Origin: Symbiodinium natans
Lineage: Eukaryota > Sar > Dinophyceae > Suessiales > Symbiodiniaceae
Reading direction: 5' to 3'
Length of the DNA: 62,500 nt
Assembly (NCBI GenBank): GCA_905221605.1
Contig: CAJNDS010002601.1
Location: forward strand, 966,376 to 1,028,875
Below the pieces are notes generated by a model. It ran no database searches. It worked only from the letters and a program-made list of their open reading frames with translations, and was not told the origin of the DNA. This document shows, piece after piece, positions 40,400 through 51,062 of this stretch (its first letter is position 1; the number at the start of each line of letters is the position of its first letter). Made by a program: the position numbers and the translations under genes.

Positions 40400-41880
40400 C
40401 CTACACCCTAAACCCTACGCCCTATAAGGTTTAGGGCTTTGGGCCCTCATTATGTATAGTGGATATAAGGGCTAGGCAAGGGCCCTAAACCCTAAACCCT
40501 AAACCCTAAACCTTAAACCCTAAACCCAATTTGTACGGGCTTGAGGGGATTGAGCCTAAGGCCCCAAACCCCGCAAACACCAAAAGCCTTCATGAAAATT
40601 CACCGGTCCCTGATCTGAGTCCGACACCCTAAGCCCTCAAACCTACACACTAAACCGGGTTTAAGGTTTAGGGTTGATTAGGGATTAGGGTTTAGGGTCC
40701 ACAGGGTTTAGGGTTTAGGGTTTAGGGTTTAGGGTTTTAGAGGGTTTAGGGTTTAGGGTTTAGGGTTTAGGGTTTAGGGTTTCCCGAAGCTCCCGAAGCC
40801 CTGATTCCTCACGCGGAAGGCCAAGGGAGTAGCCGAACTAACGGCTGCGCCGCCAGGAAGCAGTTCATTGTAAAGCACCTTCATGTGAAGTAGGGTTTTG
40901 TATTTTTTTGTATCCACTCACCAATATTAAAAAAAGCAACCTTATATACACTCACCAAGAACAGTAATGTGAACCCTGCTTCATGTCCCAAAAGGTGGCG
41001 TGAACAAAGGTTTAGGGCTCAGGGTCGTCGTTTCAAAGCGTTTTCAACTAGACAAAAGCCTCCACCTTCGAACCCTCCGACCCGGCTTGGGTTGAGGGTT
41101 GAATTCAGAGTTTAGGGTTAACCTCAAAACCCTAGACCCCAAACCTCAGTCGTGTCTAGAAGTTAGCACAAACGCCTCGCATGCGCACACACAGACACAT
41201 ATACGCGCGGCGTGTAGGGCTTCAGGTTCACTTTTGGGGGTATAGGGTTGGGCTGTCGGTAGTCCTACATGACCTGCCACTCTGCCCGGAAGCAGAGCAC
41301 ATAAAACCCTAAACACTGAACCCTGAACCTTAAACCTTTGCCCCAACAAAAATGTACAAGCCGTGCCTCGTGAAAGGCTTGACGTTGAAGTCTCCTGATT
41401 GACACGCGGATGCTGGCTGCACAGCATTATCTTCGTTGTCCAGTAACCTGGGGGAACTTAAGTTTAACCTTTAGGATTATAAGGGGATTCCGTTACCCCA
41501 AAAAGGTTAAAGGTTACCTACTCTACCACTAGGTTATAGTATGGACCATGAAAAATAGCACCACAACCTGACATTCGGTGGATGGAGGAAATCTTGCACT
41601 GCCTACTACCAGACCCCGGCATCGCCTGGTTCTCTGTTGGGTTTAAATGGAACCCAAGCCCTAAGCCCTAAGCCCTAAGCCCGAAGCCCTAAGCCCTAAG
41701 CCCTAAACCCTAAACCCTAACACAAAGAAAATAAGGACCTGGGTCCTAGACTAACAGTCATCTAGGTCGACCCAAGGTCGTCGCCCCGCACCCCATCTTC
41801 ACATTGAGTGCTGCCATCCTGGGGGCGAAGCAAGATGTATGTCATTGGACAAAACACGCTAAACTCCACTTTTCAAAACC
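40400..41880. other. Repeat-rich stretch without a supported gene
   Basis: Short telomere blocks (40485-40528, 40690-40780), a CCCTAAG-type block (41650-41720) and an AT-richer hairpin region with TTTAACCTTTAGGATTATAA (41463-41510). The 93-residue minus frame at 41146-41427 is not convincing. Confidence 0.45.
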
Positions 41881-41886
41881 ATGTTA

Positions 41887-41972
41887 TAAAACCCTAAACC
41901 CTAAACCCTAAACCCTAAACCCTAAACCCTAAACCCTAAACCCTAAACCCTAAACCCTAAACCCTAAACCCT
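41887..41972 (-). repeat. CCCTAAA block, about 12 units
   Basis: A pure heptamer array. Confidence 0.94.
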
Positions 41973-42129
41973 GGGGGGGTGATCCCAAGCATGGGCTGAA
42001 GCCCATGCCAGGGACGACACCTAAGTCAGGAGGCTCCTTGAAGTGCTCACACAACTCTGGATCCATGAGAATCAGAGACGCGCCAGAAGCAGGACCGTGC
42101 ACAAGTCGAAAAGACAGTTCTTGCTACCA

Positions 42130-42518
42130 AGGTTTAGGGTTTAGGGTTTAGGGTTTAGGGTTTAGGGTTTAGGGTTTAGGGTTTAGGGTTTAGGGTTTAG
42201 GGTTAACTGGTTTCAGGGGATTCACAATTGCGTCGGCTCTCAAGGAACCTTCTCGTGTAAGTCAGTGGTCCGGCTCTAAAGAACCGAGCCTTATGGGAAG
42301 GGAACATAATCATGGAGAGAACGGACTCCCTACTCTTGGAGTTCTGGGCTTCTGTAAGGAAAGGTTTGGGGATATTTACCCGTCACTAAACCCTAAACCG
42401 TAAGCGGGTGGGGTTGGAGAGGGGTTCTGCAACCAACCCCTGGGAGCAGTAGGGTTTAGGGTTTAGGGTTTAGGGTTTAGGGTTTAGGGTTTAGGGTTTA
42501 GGGTTTAGGGTTTAGGGT
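42130..42518 (+). repeat. Two TTTAGGG blocks
   Basis: 42130-42204 and 42452-42518, about ten units each, separated by AT-richer unique DNA. From 42520 to 43280 only degenerate repeat words and C-runs are seen. Confidence 0.93.
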
Positions 42519-43280
42519 TCGGGGGGACACTTAACACCCCCCCCCCCCAACCTCTCCCTCAAGGGCCGACTCATGAAACCCTACAGAACCTTGAGGCTTT
42601 CAGGGGTGCTTTCATGCGGTGCTGGGGTCAAGGGCTTCAAGTTTTATAGGGTTCAGGGCTTCATGTAATTGTAGGGTGCCCAAACACCTCAACACCCTCT
42701 TAGTGTCAAAACACCCTCTAAGCAACCCTAAACCCTAACCCCTACACCCTACACTCTAGACCCTAAACCCTAAACCCTAAACCCTAAACCCTAAACCCTA
42801 AACCCTTCAAGCCGCTGGTCCTCAATGAAATCCTAAAGCCCAAGCCCAAGGCACTCGCCACTCTAAACCCCGCCTAAAGGCTCCTATGTCTACGTAGTGC
42901 CTTTTTAGGATAGTATACGAGTATCCCCTAAACCCTAAACCCTAAACCCTAAACCCTAAACCCCAAACCCCAAACCCCAAACCCTAAACCCTAAACCCTA
43001 AACCCCAAACCCTAGCCCAACAGGAACTACATAGGAGCCTTCACGCAAACCCTAACGCGCACCTACGGGTCTGCAGGGGCTGCAGCAGAGCTGGCATGGC
43101 TCATGTTGAGTAAAGGAGCCAGGGTTTGGGGTTTAGGGTTGAGGGTTTAGGGTTCAGGGTTCAGGGTTTAGGGAGTGGGAAGGGGGTTGAGGGCTGAGGG
43201 TCGGAAATCCTGAAACCCTAAACCATAACTCATCCGAAACCCCTCAACACATCCACCCCGAGCCCGTAAGTAAAAGCAGG

Positions 43281-44150
43281 ATGAGGGGGAAATCTGTGAC
43301 GTCATGTGGGCCAAAAACGTGCTGCGAGCCCGTCAACTGTGGGATGCACGGTAACTTTTTGAGTTTCAGGGTTTCATGTCTTTTTGAGCTTAGGGCTTGG
43401 GGTTCTCCGATGTTTTGCTGTTTTTATCTTAGGGAATTGGGTTTAAAAGAAACGTGGGAGCTGTCCTGAAGGATTGCAGGGGGGGTTTTCGGGTTGTAGG
43501 GTTTGGGGGCCTACCCAGATTCTCTACCAACCTGCCTCAAGCTACCCAACCCGGACCCCCACACGCGAAAAAAAACAACTTCTTGCCATGGAGGTCCCTA
43601 AACCCTTAACCCTTAACCCTAAACCCTAAACAAACCCTAAACCGTAATTCCCAAACCCTAAACTCCCGCAAAACCTAAACTGGCCAGCTGGCATCGACTT
43701 TTTGTGCGCCGGCTGTGGAAGGCTGTCGGTTGATTGATAAACAATAGCCCGCCTGGGACGGTAGTACAAGGGCATAGGCTTTAGGGTTTAGGGTTTAGGG
43801 TTTTTGGGCAATCGGATTACATGTAGGGTTTATGGCGTTTCGGCCTCAAGTATCAACAAGGCTTGGGTCAGAGATCTCCTCGTCCTCTGGATAGTTAGGT
43901 ATGTATACAACTTCACCACCCCTGGGCACCTCTGAAACAGATCCTGAAGTGCAGGCGCCGCATGGACCGACCTCCCACCGCCGCGATGGCATGGGATCTT
44001 CGCTTGGCTTGCTTGCTATAGGCAAGAACTCCATGAAAGGTATCCTTAACACACTAAATGATAAACACAACGTCCTACATTCGCGACAGGCAAGCACGGG
44101 TGTCTAAGCTTCGTTTGTTCACACTGCGCCGTCACCGTTACGGTGGCACC
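43281..44150. other. Unique stretch, uncertain coding content
   Basis: Two overlapping frames at 43846-44107 (83 and 68 residues) face opposite ways. Neither is recognised and both have weak codon bias. Confidence 0.35.
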
Positions 44151-44162
44151 CATATGAACCGC

Positions 44163-44338
44163 AAACTCTAAACGTTTAGGGTTTAGGGATAGGGTTTAGG
44201 GTTTGGGTTTAGGGTTTAGGGTTTAGGGTTTAGGGTTTAGGGATTAGGGTTTAGGGTTTAGGGTTTAGGGTTTAGGGTTTAGGGTTTAGGGTTTAGGGTT
44301 TAGGGTTTAGGGCTTAGGGCTTAGGGCTTAGGGTTTTG
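44163..44338 (+). repeat. TTTAGGG block, about 24 units
   Basis: Mostly perfect heptamers with three GCTTAGG-type units at the right end. Confidence 0.94.
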
Positions 44339-44665
44339 CTGTTTTGCTGGGTTACTTGACAAGGGAACCCAGGCCACCTTGAACCCTACCCCCATTAGGG
44401 TATTTATCGGCTTAGGCTTAGGGTTTAGGGTTTAGGGTTGAGGGTTTATGGTTTAGGGTTATGCTAATGGGGAACGTAGCAGTATATAAGGTAGTTGATC
44501 TGAACTGCAGGTTGACTTTACACGCGGAGAGTAGCCCTTCTCCTCTAAGCCCTAAGCCCTAAGCCCAAAAGCCCTCAGCCCTAAGTCCTAAGGTCTAAAC
44601 CCTAAACCGCAAACCCTAAACCATAAACCCCAAACCCAACCCTACCTTCAACTTCCGCACTTCAG

Positions 44666-44766
44666 GTGCTCACAAGCATGGCTACAGCCCTCCCGTGCGC
44701 GCGCGCTGCAAAGCGGCTCAGAGGCAGCGGCAATCAGAAGTCCAGCATGGAACCACCTGGGCTGAG
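44666..44766 (+). CDS. Candidate exon ending at a MITE F terminus
   Basis: A textbook acceptor (ACTTCCGCACTTCAG) opens 33 codons in phase 0: VLTSMATALPCARAAKRLRG then SGNQKSSMEPPGLR. The frame ends CTGAG/GCTGGCTTC, a GC donor formed by the first bases of a MITE F element. Basic, unrecognised. Confidence 0.48.
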
Positions 44767-44840
44767 GCTGGCTTCTTAGTAGGGAATCAGGGAATGAGGT
44801 ACCCTTTCTAGGCATTTATTGTCTCGGGTTTATTTTGGCT
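44767..44840. mobile_element. MITE family F, left half
   Basis: GCTGGCTTCTTAGTAGGGAA then TCAGGGAATGAGG, matching the left end of 45493-45674. Confidence 0.55.
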
Positions 44841-45233
44841 GTAGGGCTGAAGTGCTAAGGGTTTAGGGTTGAGGGTTTAGGCTCTCAAGATTGAGTCAGT
44901 ATGAGACCCGAAAAGGTTCTGGTAGCAGATAGGATACAGGGCATGACCCAAGTTGTGGGGGTTTCATGTGGCCCAAGGTCTAGCTACATTCAACAGAACG
45001 AAGAAGTGAACTAAGCAAAGATCAATGCCAGTATCATTGGCAAACCCTAAACCCTAAACCCTAAACCCTAAACCCTAAACCCTAAACCCTAAACCCTAAA
45101 CCCGGTTTCAAGGCATTAGGACGTGCACCTAAGGGGCGGCCTTGATATACTCCTCATGTGGCGCCCTCACATTCCTTTAGGAGGATCTTCAGAAACAACC
45201 CCAGGGGTCCAAGGCAGAGTCCCATGACTGTTC

Positions 45234-45320
45234 CCTAAACCCTAAACCCTAAACCCTAAACCCTAAACCCTAAACCCTAAACCCTAAACCCTAAACCCTA
45301 AACCCCAAAACCCTAAACCC
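45234..45320 (-). repeat. CCCTAAA block, about 11 units
   Basis: A pure heptamer array. A similar block lies at 45041-45103. Confidence 0.93.
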
Positions 45321-45492
45321 CTAAACTCTAGACCCTAAACCTTGAACCCTAAAATGCCTAAAACCTGGGTCCTCCAATGTCTCAGGGTGGGAGGTTTAGG
45401 GTTTAGGGTTTAGGGTTTAGGGTTTAGGGTTTAGGGTTTAGGGTTTCGGGTTTAGGGCTTGAGGCCTGGCTTGCTTCATGCGCGCCTCCTCT

Positions 45493-45674
45493 GGCTGGTT
45501 CTTCGTAGGGAATGAGGGAATGAGGGCCCTCTAGAACGTATACCCTTTAAAGGAATATATCGGGCCCTAAACCCTAAACCCTAAACCCTAAACCCTAAAC
45601 CCTAAATCCTGAACCCTGAACCCTGAACCCTAACACCCTAGACCCTAAACCCTCATTCCCTACTAAGAACCAGG
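45493..45674. mobile_element. MITE family F, complete, with 9-bp target duplication
   Basis: GGCTGGTTCTTCGTAGGGAA at the left pairs with TTCCCTACTAAGAACCAGG at the right. The 9-mer GCCTCCTCT occurs immediately outside both ends (45484-45492 and 45675-45683). A nine-base duplication is the Mutator-like signature. The body is mostly a CCCTAAA block (45566-45655). Confidence 0.85.
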
Positions 45675-45991
45675 GCCTCCTCTCTTGCTTGGTTTGACCA
45701 CTGCTTGACCACTCGGCCGGGAGCCAGGGTTTAGGGTTTAGAGTTTAGGGGCTTAGGGTTTAGGGTTTAAGGTTCAGGGTTTAGGGTTTAAGGTTAAGGG
45801 TTTAGGGTTTAGGGTTTAGGGTTTGGGGTTTGGGGTTTGGGGTTTGGGGTTTGGGGTTTGGGGCACAGGGTTCCCTAGCACGATTGACCCGGCTTCTTGT
45901 GCCCGGATACCGAGGTCGTAGACCAAGACCATTGCGACCACGTTGACATAGAAGATGCGGTGGTTGATGGAGCTCGTGGCCTGAAAGATTT

Positions 45992-46102
45992 CTTGGCTGC
46001 ACTTAGCAGTGTAGCTAAAAAATAAAATTCTAGCTGCCTTACTAAGAAACCCAATAAACCCAAAAAGGCTAAGGATCTAAAGGTACAGTAAAGCACCTCA
46101 GA
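45992..46102. mobile_element. MITE family C, intact, with 9-bp target duplication
   Basis: The body aligns with 38234-38350. GAAAGATTT flanks both sides (45983-45991 and 46103-46111). Terminal inverted repeats are weak. Confidence 0.8.
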
Positions 46103-46452
46103 GAAAGATTTGAGCATCTCCGAAAGTGGGGGGGAACCCCTTATACACCTCCAACATACTATAGAATCCGTTTAGAGGAACCCAGAACGGGGCACCCCCT
46201 GTTTTCAGAAACCCCATTGTGGTTCACAGGGTTTAGCAACTCTAGGGGTTGTCCTCGACACTCAGATACGCAACAGTAACTGTGCTGCACGTTCACCCTA
46301 AACCCTAAACCCTAAACCCTAAACCCTAAACTCTGTTGTCAAACATGAATAGCACCACTATCAGACACCTGCTGGCGTGTGAAGCCCCAAATCGACAAAG
46401 CGTGTCAGCCCGTCAATGTTCTAACCTGCAAGTCCCTCTACCGAAGATTGCT

Positions 46453-46694
46453 TACTTGGAGGTTCAGGGTACCTATAACCCGATTATAGGTGTAGTTATA
46501 ACCCATTTAAGTACCCTCATGAGGTTAAATTGGGTGACGAAAATAGGGGACCACTGATATAGACCCCCAAAAAAGTAGGATGCCGTTATAACAAGGACCC
46601 CAAGAAGGCAGCCCCTTATTTTCGCAAACCCCCTTATAATTATAAGTACAGATATAACTGGGTTGCTAAGTACAGTACCATCAACCTCCAAGTA
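46453..46694. mobile_element. MITE family A with nested element
   Basis: TACTTGGAGGTTCAGGGTAC and ACCATCAACCTCCAAGTA form the ends. Inside, CGAAAATAGGGGACC and GCCCCTTATTTTCG bound a second inverted unit (46538-46626) whose interior resembles 27420-27470 in reverse. Frames at 46336-46557 and 46473-46769 are artefacts of it. Confidence 0.75.
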
Positions 46695-46860
46695 GGATCT
46701 GCTGAAAACATGGATGCACTTCGTGCAAAGTGAACAATCCCTTCCCTCTAATGTTAACCCCTGCCCCACCCCCTAGGGCTTTTGTTTAGGGCTTATAAGG
46801 GTTTAGGGTTTACTCCTCATACACTATGATGTAACTATAATGGGAGTGCTTGATAATAGT

Positions 46861-46880
46861 AGGTGTTGGGGGGGGGGGGG
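46861..46880. repeat. G homopolymer, about 15 bp
   Basis: A G-run in AT-richer unique DNA. 46700-47010 shows no gene. Confidence 0.8.
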
Positions 46881-47013
46881 TGAATTTTACGGGGAAGAGA
46901 AGAGCGGAACTGAACCCAGAGGACTGCGGTGCTTTGTCAGGGGGCCTCGGGGAGAAATAGAGCTGAGCCCCTGAAACCTTAGCATTTGAGTCTTGAAGAG
47001 AGGCTCTTAGGTG

Positions 47014-47139
47014 GAGGGTTTAGGGTTTAGGGTTTAGGGTTTAGGGTTTAGGGTTTAGGGTTTAGGGTTTAGGGTTTAGGGTTTAGGGTGCCTAAACCCT
47101 AAACCCTAAACCCTAAACCCTAAACCCCAAACCCCAAAC
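47014..47139. repeat. Head-to-head telomeric junction
   Basis: About eleven TTTAGGG units (47014-47089) meet CCCTAAA units (47092-47139) with only a GC between (TTAGGGTGCCTAAACCC). A fusion-type orientation. Confidence 0.9.
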
Positions 47140-48465
47140 CGAAGCTCCTGAACGGCCCCGGCGCCTGCTGCGTCGCCTTGTAGTGCATCAGGGGCGTCTC
47201 CGGGGATGCCGCCTGCGCCCCAAAACCCTAAACCCTAAACCCTAAACCCTAAATTCAAACCCTAAACCCTAAGCCTTAAACCCCAAACCCCAAACCCTAA
47301 ACCCTAAGCCCTACCAGCAGGCCGTCACCCACTGTAATTAAGACCTAGGAATGCTCGGGGGAAAAGTTCTGCGGAAAGGACGTTCGGGGCTTGAGCTTGA
47401 GTTGGAGTGAGGGGCTGTGCTCCTGGTCATAATTCTGAAACGAACACCAGCACCCGTAAACCGTGAACCACAAACCCTAAACCCTAACTCCTAAACCCTA
47501 AACCCTAAATCCTAAACCCTAACCCTAGCTGACCCCAGGATCTCCTTGCGGTAAGCCCTAAGGGCCTTCAGAAGCTTAGGGTTTAGAGTTTAGGGTTAGG
47601 GTTTAGGGTTTAGGGATCTGGTGCGTTCTCAACTCATGTGTCATTCCACTCTAGACAACTCCGTCACCTCCACACCCCCCAACAAAAGCTTACATGTACT
47701 CTTCCGACTGTCCCCCAGAACTACCGGGAATTCGGGACGATCGAGGGACTGCTGGAATAAACCCTAAACCCTAAACCCTAAACCCTAAACCCCAAACCCT
47801 AAACGCTAAACCCTAAACCCTAAACCCTAAACCCTACCTCCTGACACCGAGGGAGCCTTCGTCGTGGCGAAGCGGAGGGTTGCCGGTGAAGGGAGCGCCG
47901 GGCCTGAGCTTAGGGGCTTGGTTTAGGGTTTAGGGCTTAGGGCTTAGGGCTTAGGGTTTAGGGTTTGGGGTTTAGGTTTTAGGGTTTCGGGTTTAGGTTA
48001 ACTTTCCAGGGTCTTTACAGGGTTGTAGGAGTGTTCTAGTGTTTGTAGGGCTTCTTGGAGGGCGTTTACGTGTTTCGTATAAGAAGTTTAGGAGGTTCCC
48101 ACTAAATTTTGGCAGAGTTTCGGTGTTTTGGGATTAAGGGGTTTGAAGGGCTGGAGGCCTAGGGGTTGCAAGGTTTAGGGCTTCCAGGTCTTCAAGACTT
48201 AGGGTTTAGGGTTTAGGGTTTAGGGTTTAGGGTTTAGGGTTTAGGGTTTAGGGCTACGGGAAATCTGGCTGTTGGTCTGGGGTAGGCCACCGAAGCAACA
48301 CACCCCAGATCCTGAATGTGAAACAAAGTTCGGACCTTACCCGTCGAACCCAGCTCGAGCATGGACCTCCTTGCGAACAGAGCCCGCACATAGATGCACA
48401 CAAACCGAACTCAAGGGAGCCGAGCATGAATGGCATAAAACCCTAAACCCTGAAGCGTAAACCCT
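47140..48465. other. Islands and degenerate repeats, no assigned gene
   Basis: GC-rich islands at 47140-47220 and 47838-47915 are open in several frames but carry no decisive splice signals. The remainder is telomere words and G-rich drift. Confidence 0.4.
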
Positions 48466-48676
48466 AAACCCTATAAACCCTATAAACCCTATAAACCCTA
48501 TAAACCCTATAAACCCTATAAACCCTATAAACCCTATAAACCCTATAAACCCTATAAACCCTCTAAACCCTCTAAACCCTATAAACCCTGTAAACCCTAT
48601 AAACCCTATAAACCCTATAAACCCTATAAACCCTATAAACCCTATAAACCCTATAAACCCTATAAACCCTATAAAC
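48466..48676 (-). repeat. CCCTATAAA array, about 23 units
   Basis: A nine-base variant (complement of TTTATAGGG), the longest variant array in the window, with single CTCTAAA and CTGTAAA units. Confidence 0.95.
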
Positions 48677-49054
48677 CCTAAACCCTAACCCTAAACCCTA
48701 AACCCTGAACCCTGAACGGGGCAACTATCTAATCCCCAAACCCTCAAGAGCCCCCCACTCTTGAGCCTAGGCTCGCGTCATCAGGGTGGGCGCAGCCCGG
48801 GACACAGCGCTGCGGAGTAGGGAAGCCATCCGGACCTGCTATTTTCACCCTAAACCCTAAACCCTAAAGCCTAGACCCTCAACCCTAAACCCTAAACCCT
48901 AAACCCTAAACCCTAAACCCCTAAACCCTAAACATTAAACCCTAACCCTAAACCCTAAATGTGGCCGAGAGTCCGGTCCCCCTAAAGATTTTGCCCTAAA
49001 CCCCCGAGAGTCAGCTTGGAGGGTGGCAATAGTCAACCCCTACACCGTAAGGGT

Positions 49055-49097
<43 letters not shown>
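49055..49097. repeat. G homopolymer, 43 bp
   Basis: 43 consecutive G, the longest mononucleotide run in the window. Confidence 0.95.
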
Positions 49098-49099
<2 letters not shown>

Positions 49100-49439
49100 T
49101 GGGAGCTTGAGGGATGTGGGTTTAGGGCTTAGGGTTCTTGAGCTTTTGGGCTTAGAGGGTTTCAAGGCTTAGAGCTGTAGGGCTTGTAGGGTATTTAGGG
49201 TCTGGGTTTTGGGATGTAGTGCGAAGTTGAAGGGGTTCAAGGGCCTTAGGGGCTGAGGGCCTGGGGCCGGAGGTGGAAGGCTTGATTTGGCAGATTGAGG
49301 ACCACTACACCCCAAACCCCGCTCCCTAAACCCTAAAGCGATGCCTTTGGGCTTCAAAGGCTTTCAGAGCTTTAGGGGCTGGAGGTCAAGTAGGGTGTTC
49401 AGTGCTGGCCTGCAGGATCCGAATCCCTCAGCAGCCTAT

Positions 49440-49959
49440 ACCTCTCAAGGGATTAAGACTCGTACCCCTCAGGTTGTACCCCTAAAGGCTCCCCTTAAAC
49501 AAAAACGCCAAATGTGGCGCGTATACTACCTTAAGGACCTTTAGAAAGGGTTTCCCCAAAAATCCAAGGCACAACCTTATTAAGGGGTCCAAGGCACAAC
49601 CCCTAGAACCTCGAACCTCCCTGAAGGAACCGTTTGACAAGGGCCTAGTGTACCTCAATAGGGTCATGCCAAAGCTTACAAGACACTTCGAGTAACCCTG
49701 AAAGCGCACATGGCACATGTAGCCTCGTGGATTGCAGTAAGGTAGGGTTGCGATCCCAACGTACTTGGTAGGGGAGAGATTAGAACTCGACTTCTGCATT
49801 TGCACTCTGCGCGTTGGGTTGCGAGGCGTTTGGCCACGGCCACAGTAGCGGGAAAATTACCACGAGCAAAACCAGAGTCGCAACAAGGAGTTCAAGAACT
49901 CCTGTCGCAGCTCACGTGCTCAGCTTTGTGACAGGGCGGCCTAGCTTTTAAGGCTCTAG
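49440..49959. other. Unique stretch with a doubtful minus-strand frame
   Basis: A 107-residue minus frame (49482-49805) shows no codon bias and spans a short direct repeat of TCCAAGGCACAACC (49561-49595). I do not call it a gene. Confidence 0.4.
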
Positions 49960-50196
49960 CCTACGTTGAGCCCACATTTCGGCACAGCTGATGCCGCTTC
50001 CCGTTTGGGAGGCGGCTTCCTGCTACAACTCCTACACAGCCACACTCCTCCGAACAATGTCAAGATCAGGAGGCGTGGACACAACCCAGCACATCCTCAT
50101 AGACTAAATGTCTCCAAGGACTTGCTCTGGGCCGAGCCAACGCCAACACCCTCGAACTCTGACTTCTCAGATCTGTCAAAAGCTACTAAATACTGA
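49960..50196 (+). CDS. Probable terminal exon, unknown protein
   Basis: A GGCTCTAG acceptor leads into 78 codons and TGA. The frame has HFGTADAASRLGGGFLLQLL near its start and TPTPSNSDFSDLSKATKY at its end. A long, non-repetitive frame with natural composition, ending just before a CCCTAAA block. The first ATG is at 49981 if the island is instead an unspliced start. No homologue is recognised. Confidence 0.45.
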   Translation, partial: PTLSPHFGTADAASRLGGGFLLQLLHSHTPPNNVKIRRRGHNPAHPHRLNVSKDLLWAEPTPTPSNSDFSDLSKATKY

Positions 50197-50434
50197 ACCC
50201 TAAACCCTAAACCCTAAATTCTGGGGTTTCGGGAGGTCTTCGGTTTTCGCTTGAAGGGGGTTGACTCTAAGGCTCGGCCCCTGAAGAAGCCACAGGAATG
50301 GGAGGGGTAGAAGGATGCTGCGGCTCCCTAAACCCTAAACCCTAAACCCTAAACGCTAAACCCTAAACCCTAAACCCTAAACCCCTAAACCCCTAAACCC
50401 TAAACCCTAAACCCCTCCAAAACCCTCAGTTCGG

Positions 50435-50605
50435 CTAGCAGCACATCTTCGCGCCCCCCTCCAAGATGCCTGCCTTCTGCAAGACATCACTGGCCTTGGC
50501 CGTGACTTTCTTCCGGCCCCACATGTCAGTGACATAGCACTGGCTCACTTTCTCGGGGACTGGAGCTGTGGGAGTGTCGATCTTTCCTCCAGGGACAGCT
50601 TGGCC
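50435..50605 (-). CDS. Terminal exon of an unknown gene
   Basis: The minus-strand acceptor CCCTACAG/G is followed by 56 codons and TAG. Segments: GQAVPGGKIDTPTAPVPEKV, then SQCYVTDMWGRKKVTAKASD, ending VLQKAGILEGGAKMCC. About 70 percent of codons end in G or C. The C-terminal CC could be lipidated, but no motif proves it. Upstream exons would lie between 50650 and 51060; a frame at 50760-51038 is one candidate but its phase does not fit. Confidence 0.55.
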   Translation of the reverse strand, partial: GQAVPGGKIDTPTAPVPEKVSQCYVTDMWGRKKVTAKASDVLQKAGILEGGAKMCC

Positions 50606-51062
50606 CTGTAGGGCCTAAAGGGCTTAAGTTAAACGGCTAGGGTTGCATCCTAAACCCTAACCCCTAAACTCAAACCCAAAATCCAAAACCCAAAACCCAA
50701 AACGGGGAAGTTAAGAAGTTCTCATCTCCTCCTTTGTTCCGGTGGCTCGGGTCACGGGTTCAGTTCGGGTCCCAGGGCCAGGGCCTCACGAAGTTCAAGG
50801 GCCCCCAAATTCTTGAGGCTTTCTGCCTAAACCCTTCTGATTTGTTAGGGACCCCAAACAACGTTCCAACGGTGCGTACACGCTCGCCGAAAACGCCGCG
50901 TTGTAGACGGGAAGGGCAAATAACGTGGCAGGGGCAGTATTTCTGAGCTTTGAGAGTCAGGGATGGTGAGAGTACAGCGGACAAAAAATCGAAGGGAAAA
51001 TTGACTACAATGCGCTGGGGGCTAGGTTTGGGCGACATGAGGGCGGTCGAGGTCCAGACATT

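Noticed and set aside
41463-41510. Relation between a TTTAACC hairpin here and one at 17104-17165
   Set aside because: They share only a few short AT-rich words, too little to define a family.
45802-46002. Frames with repeated LNPKPQT or GFRVWGL motifs, here and elsewhere
   Set aside because: These are the translations of CCCTAAA and TTTAGGG repeats.
46336-46769. Two opposed frames of 73 and 98 residues
   Set aside because: Both run through MITE A and its nested element.
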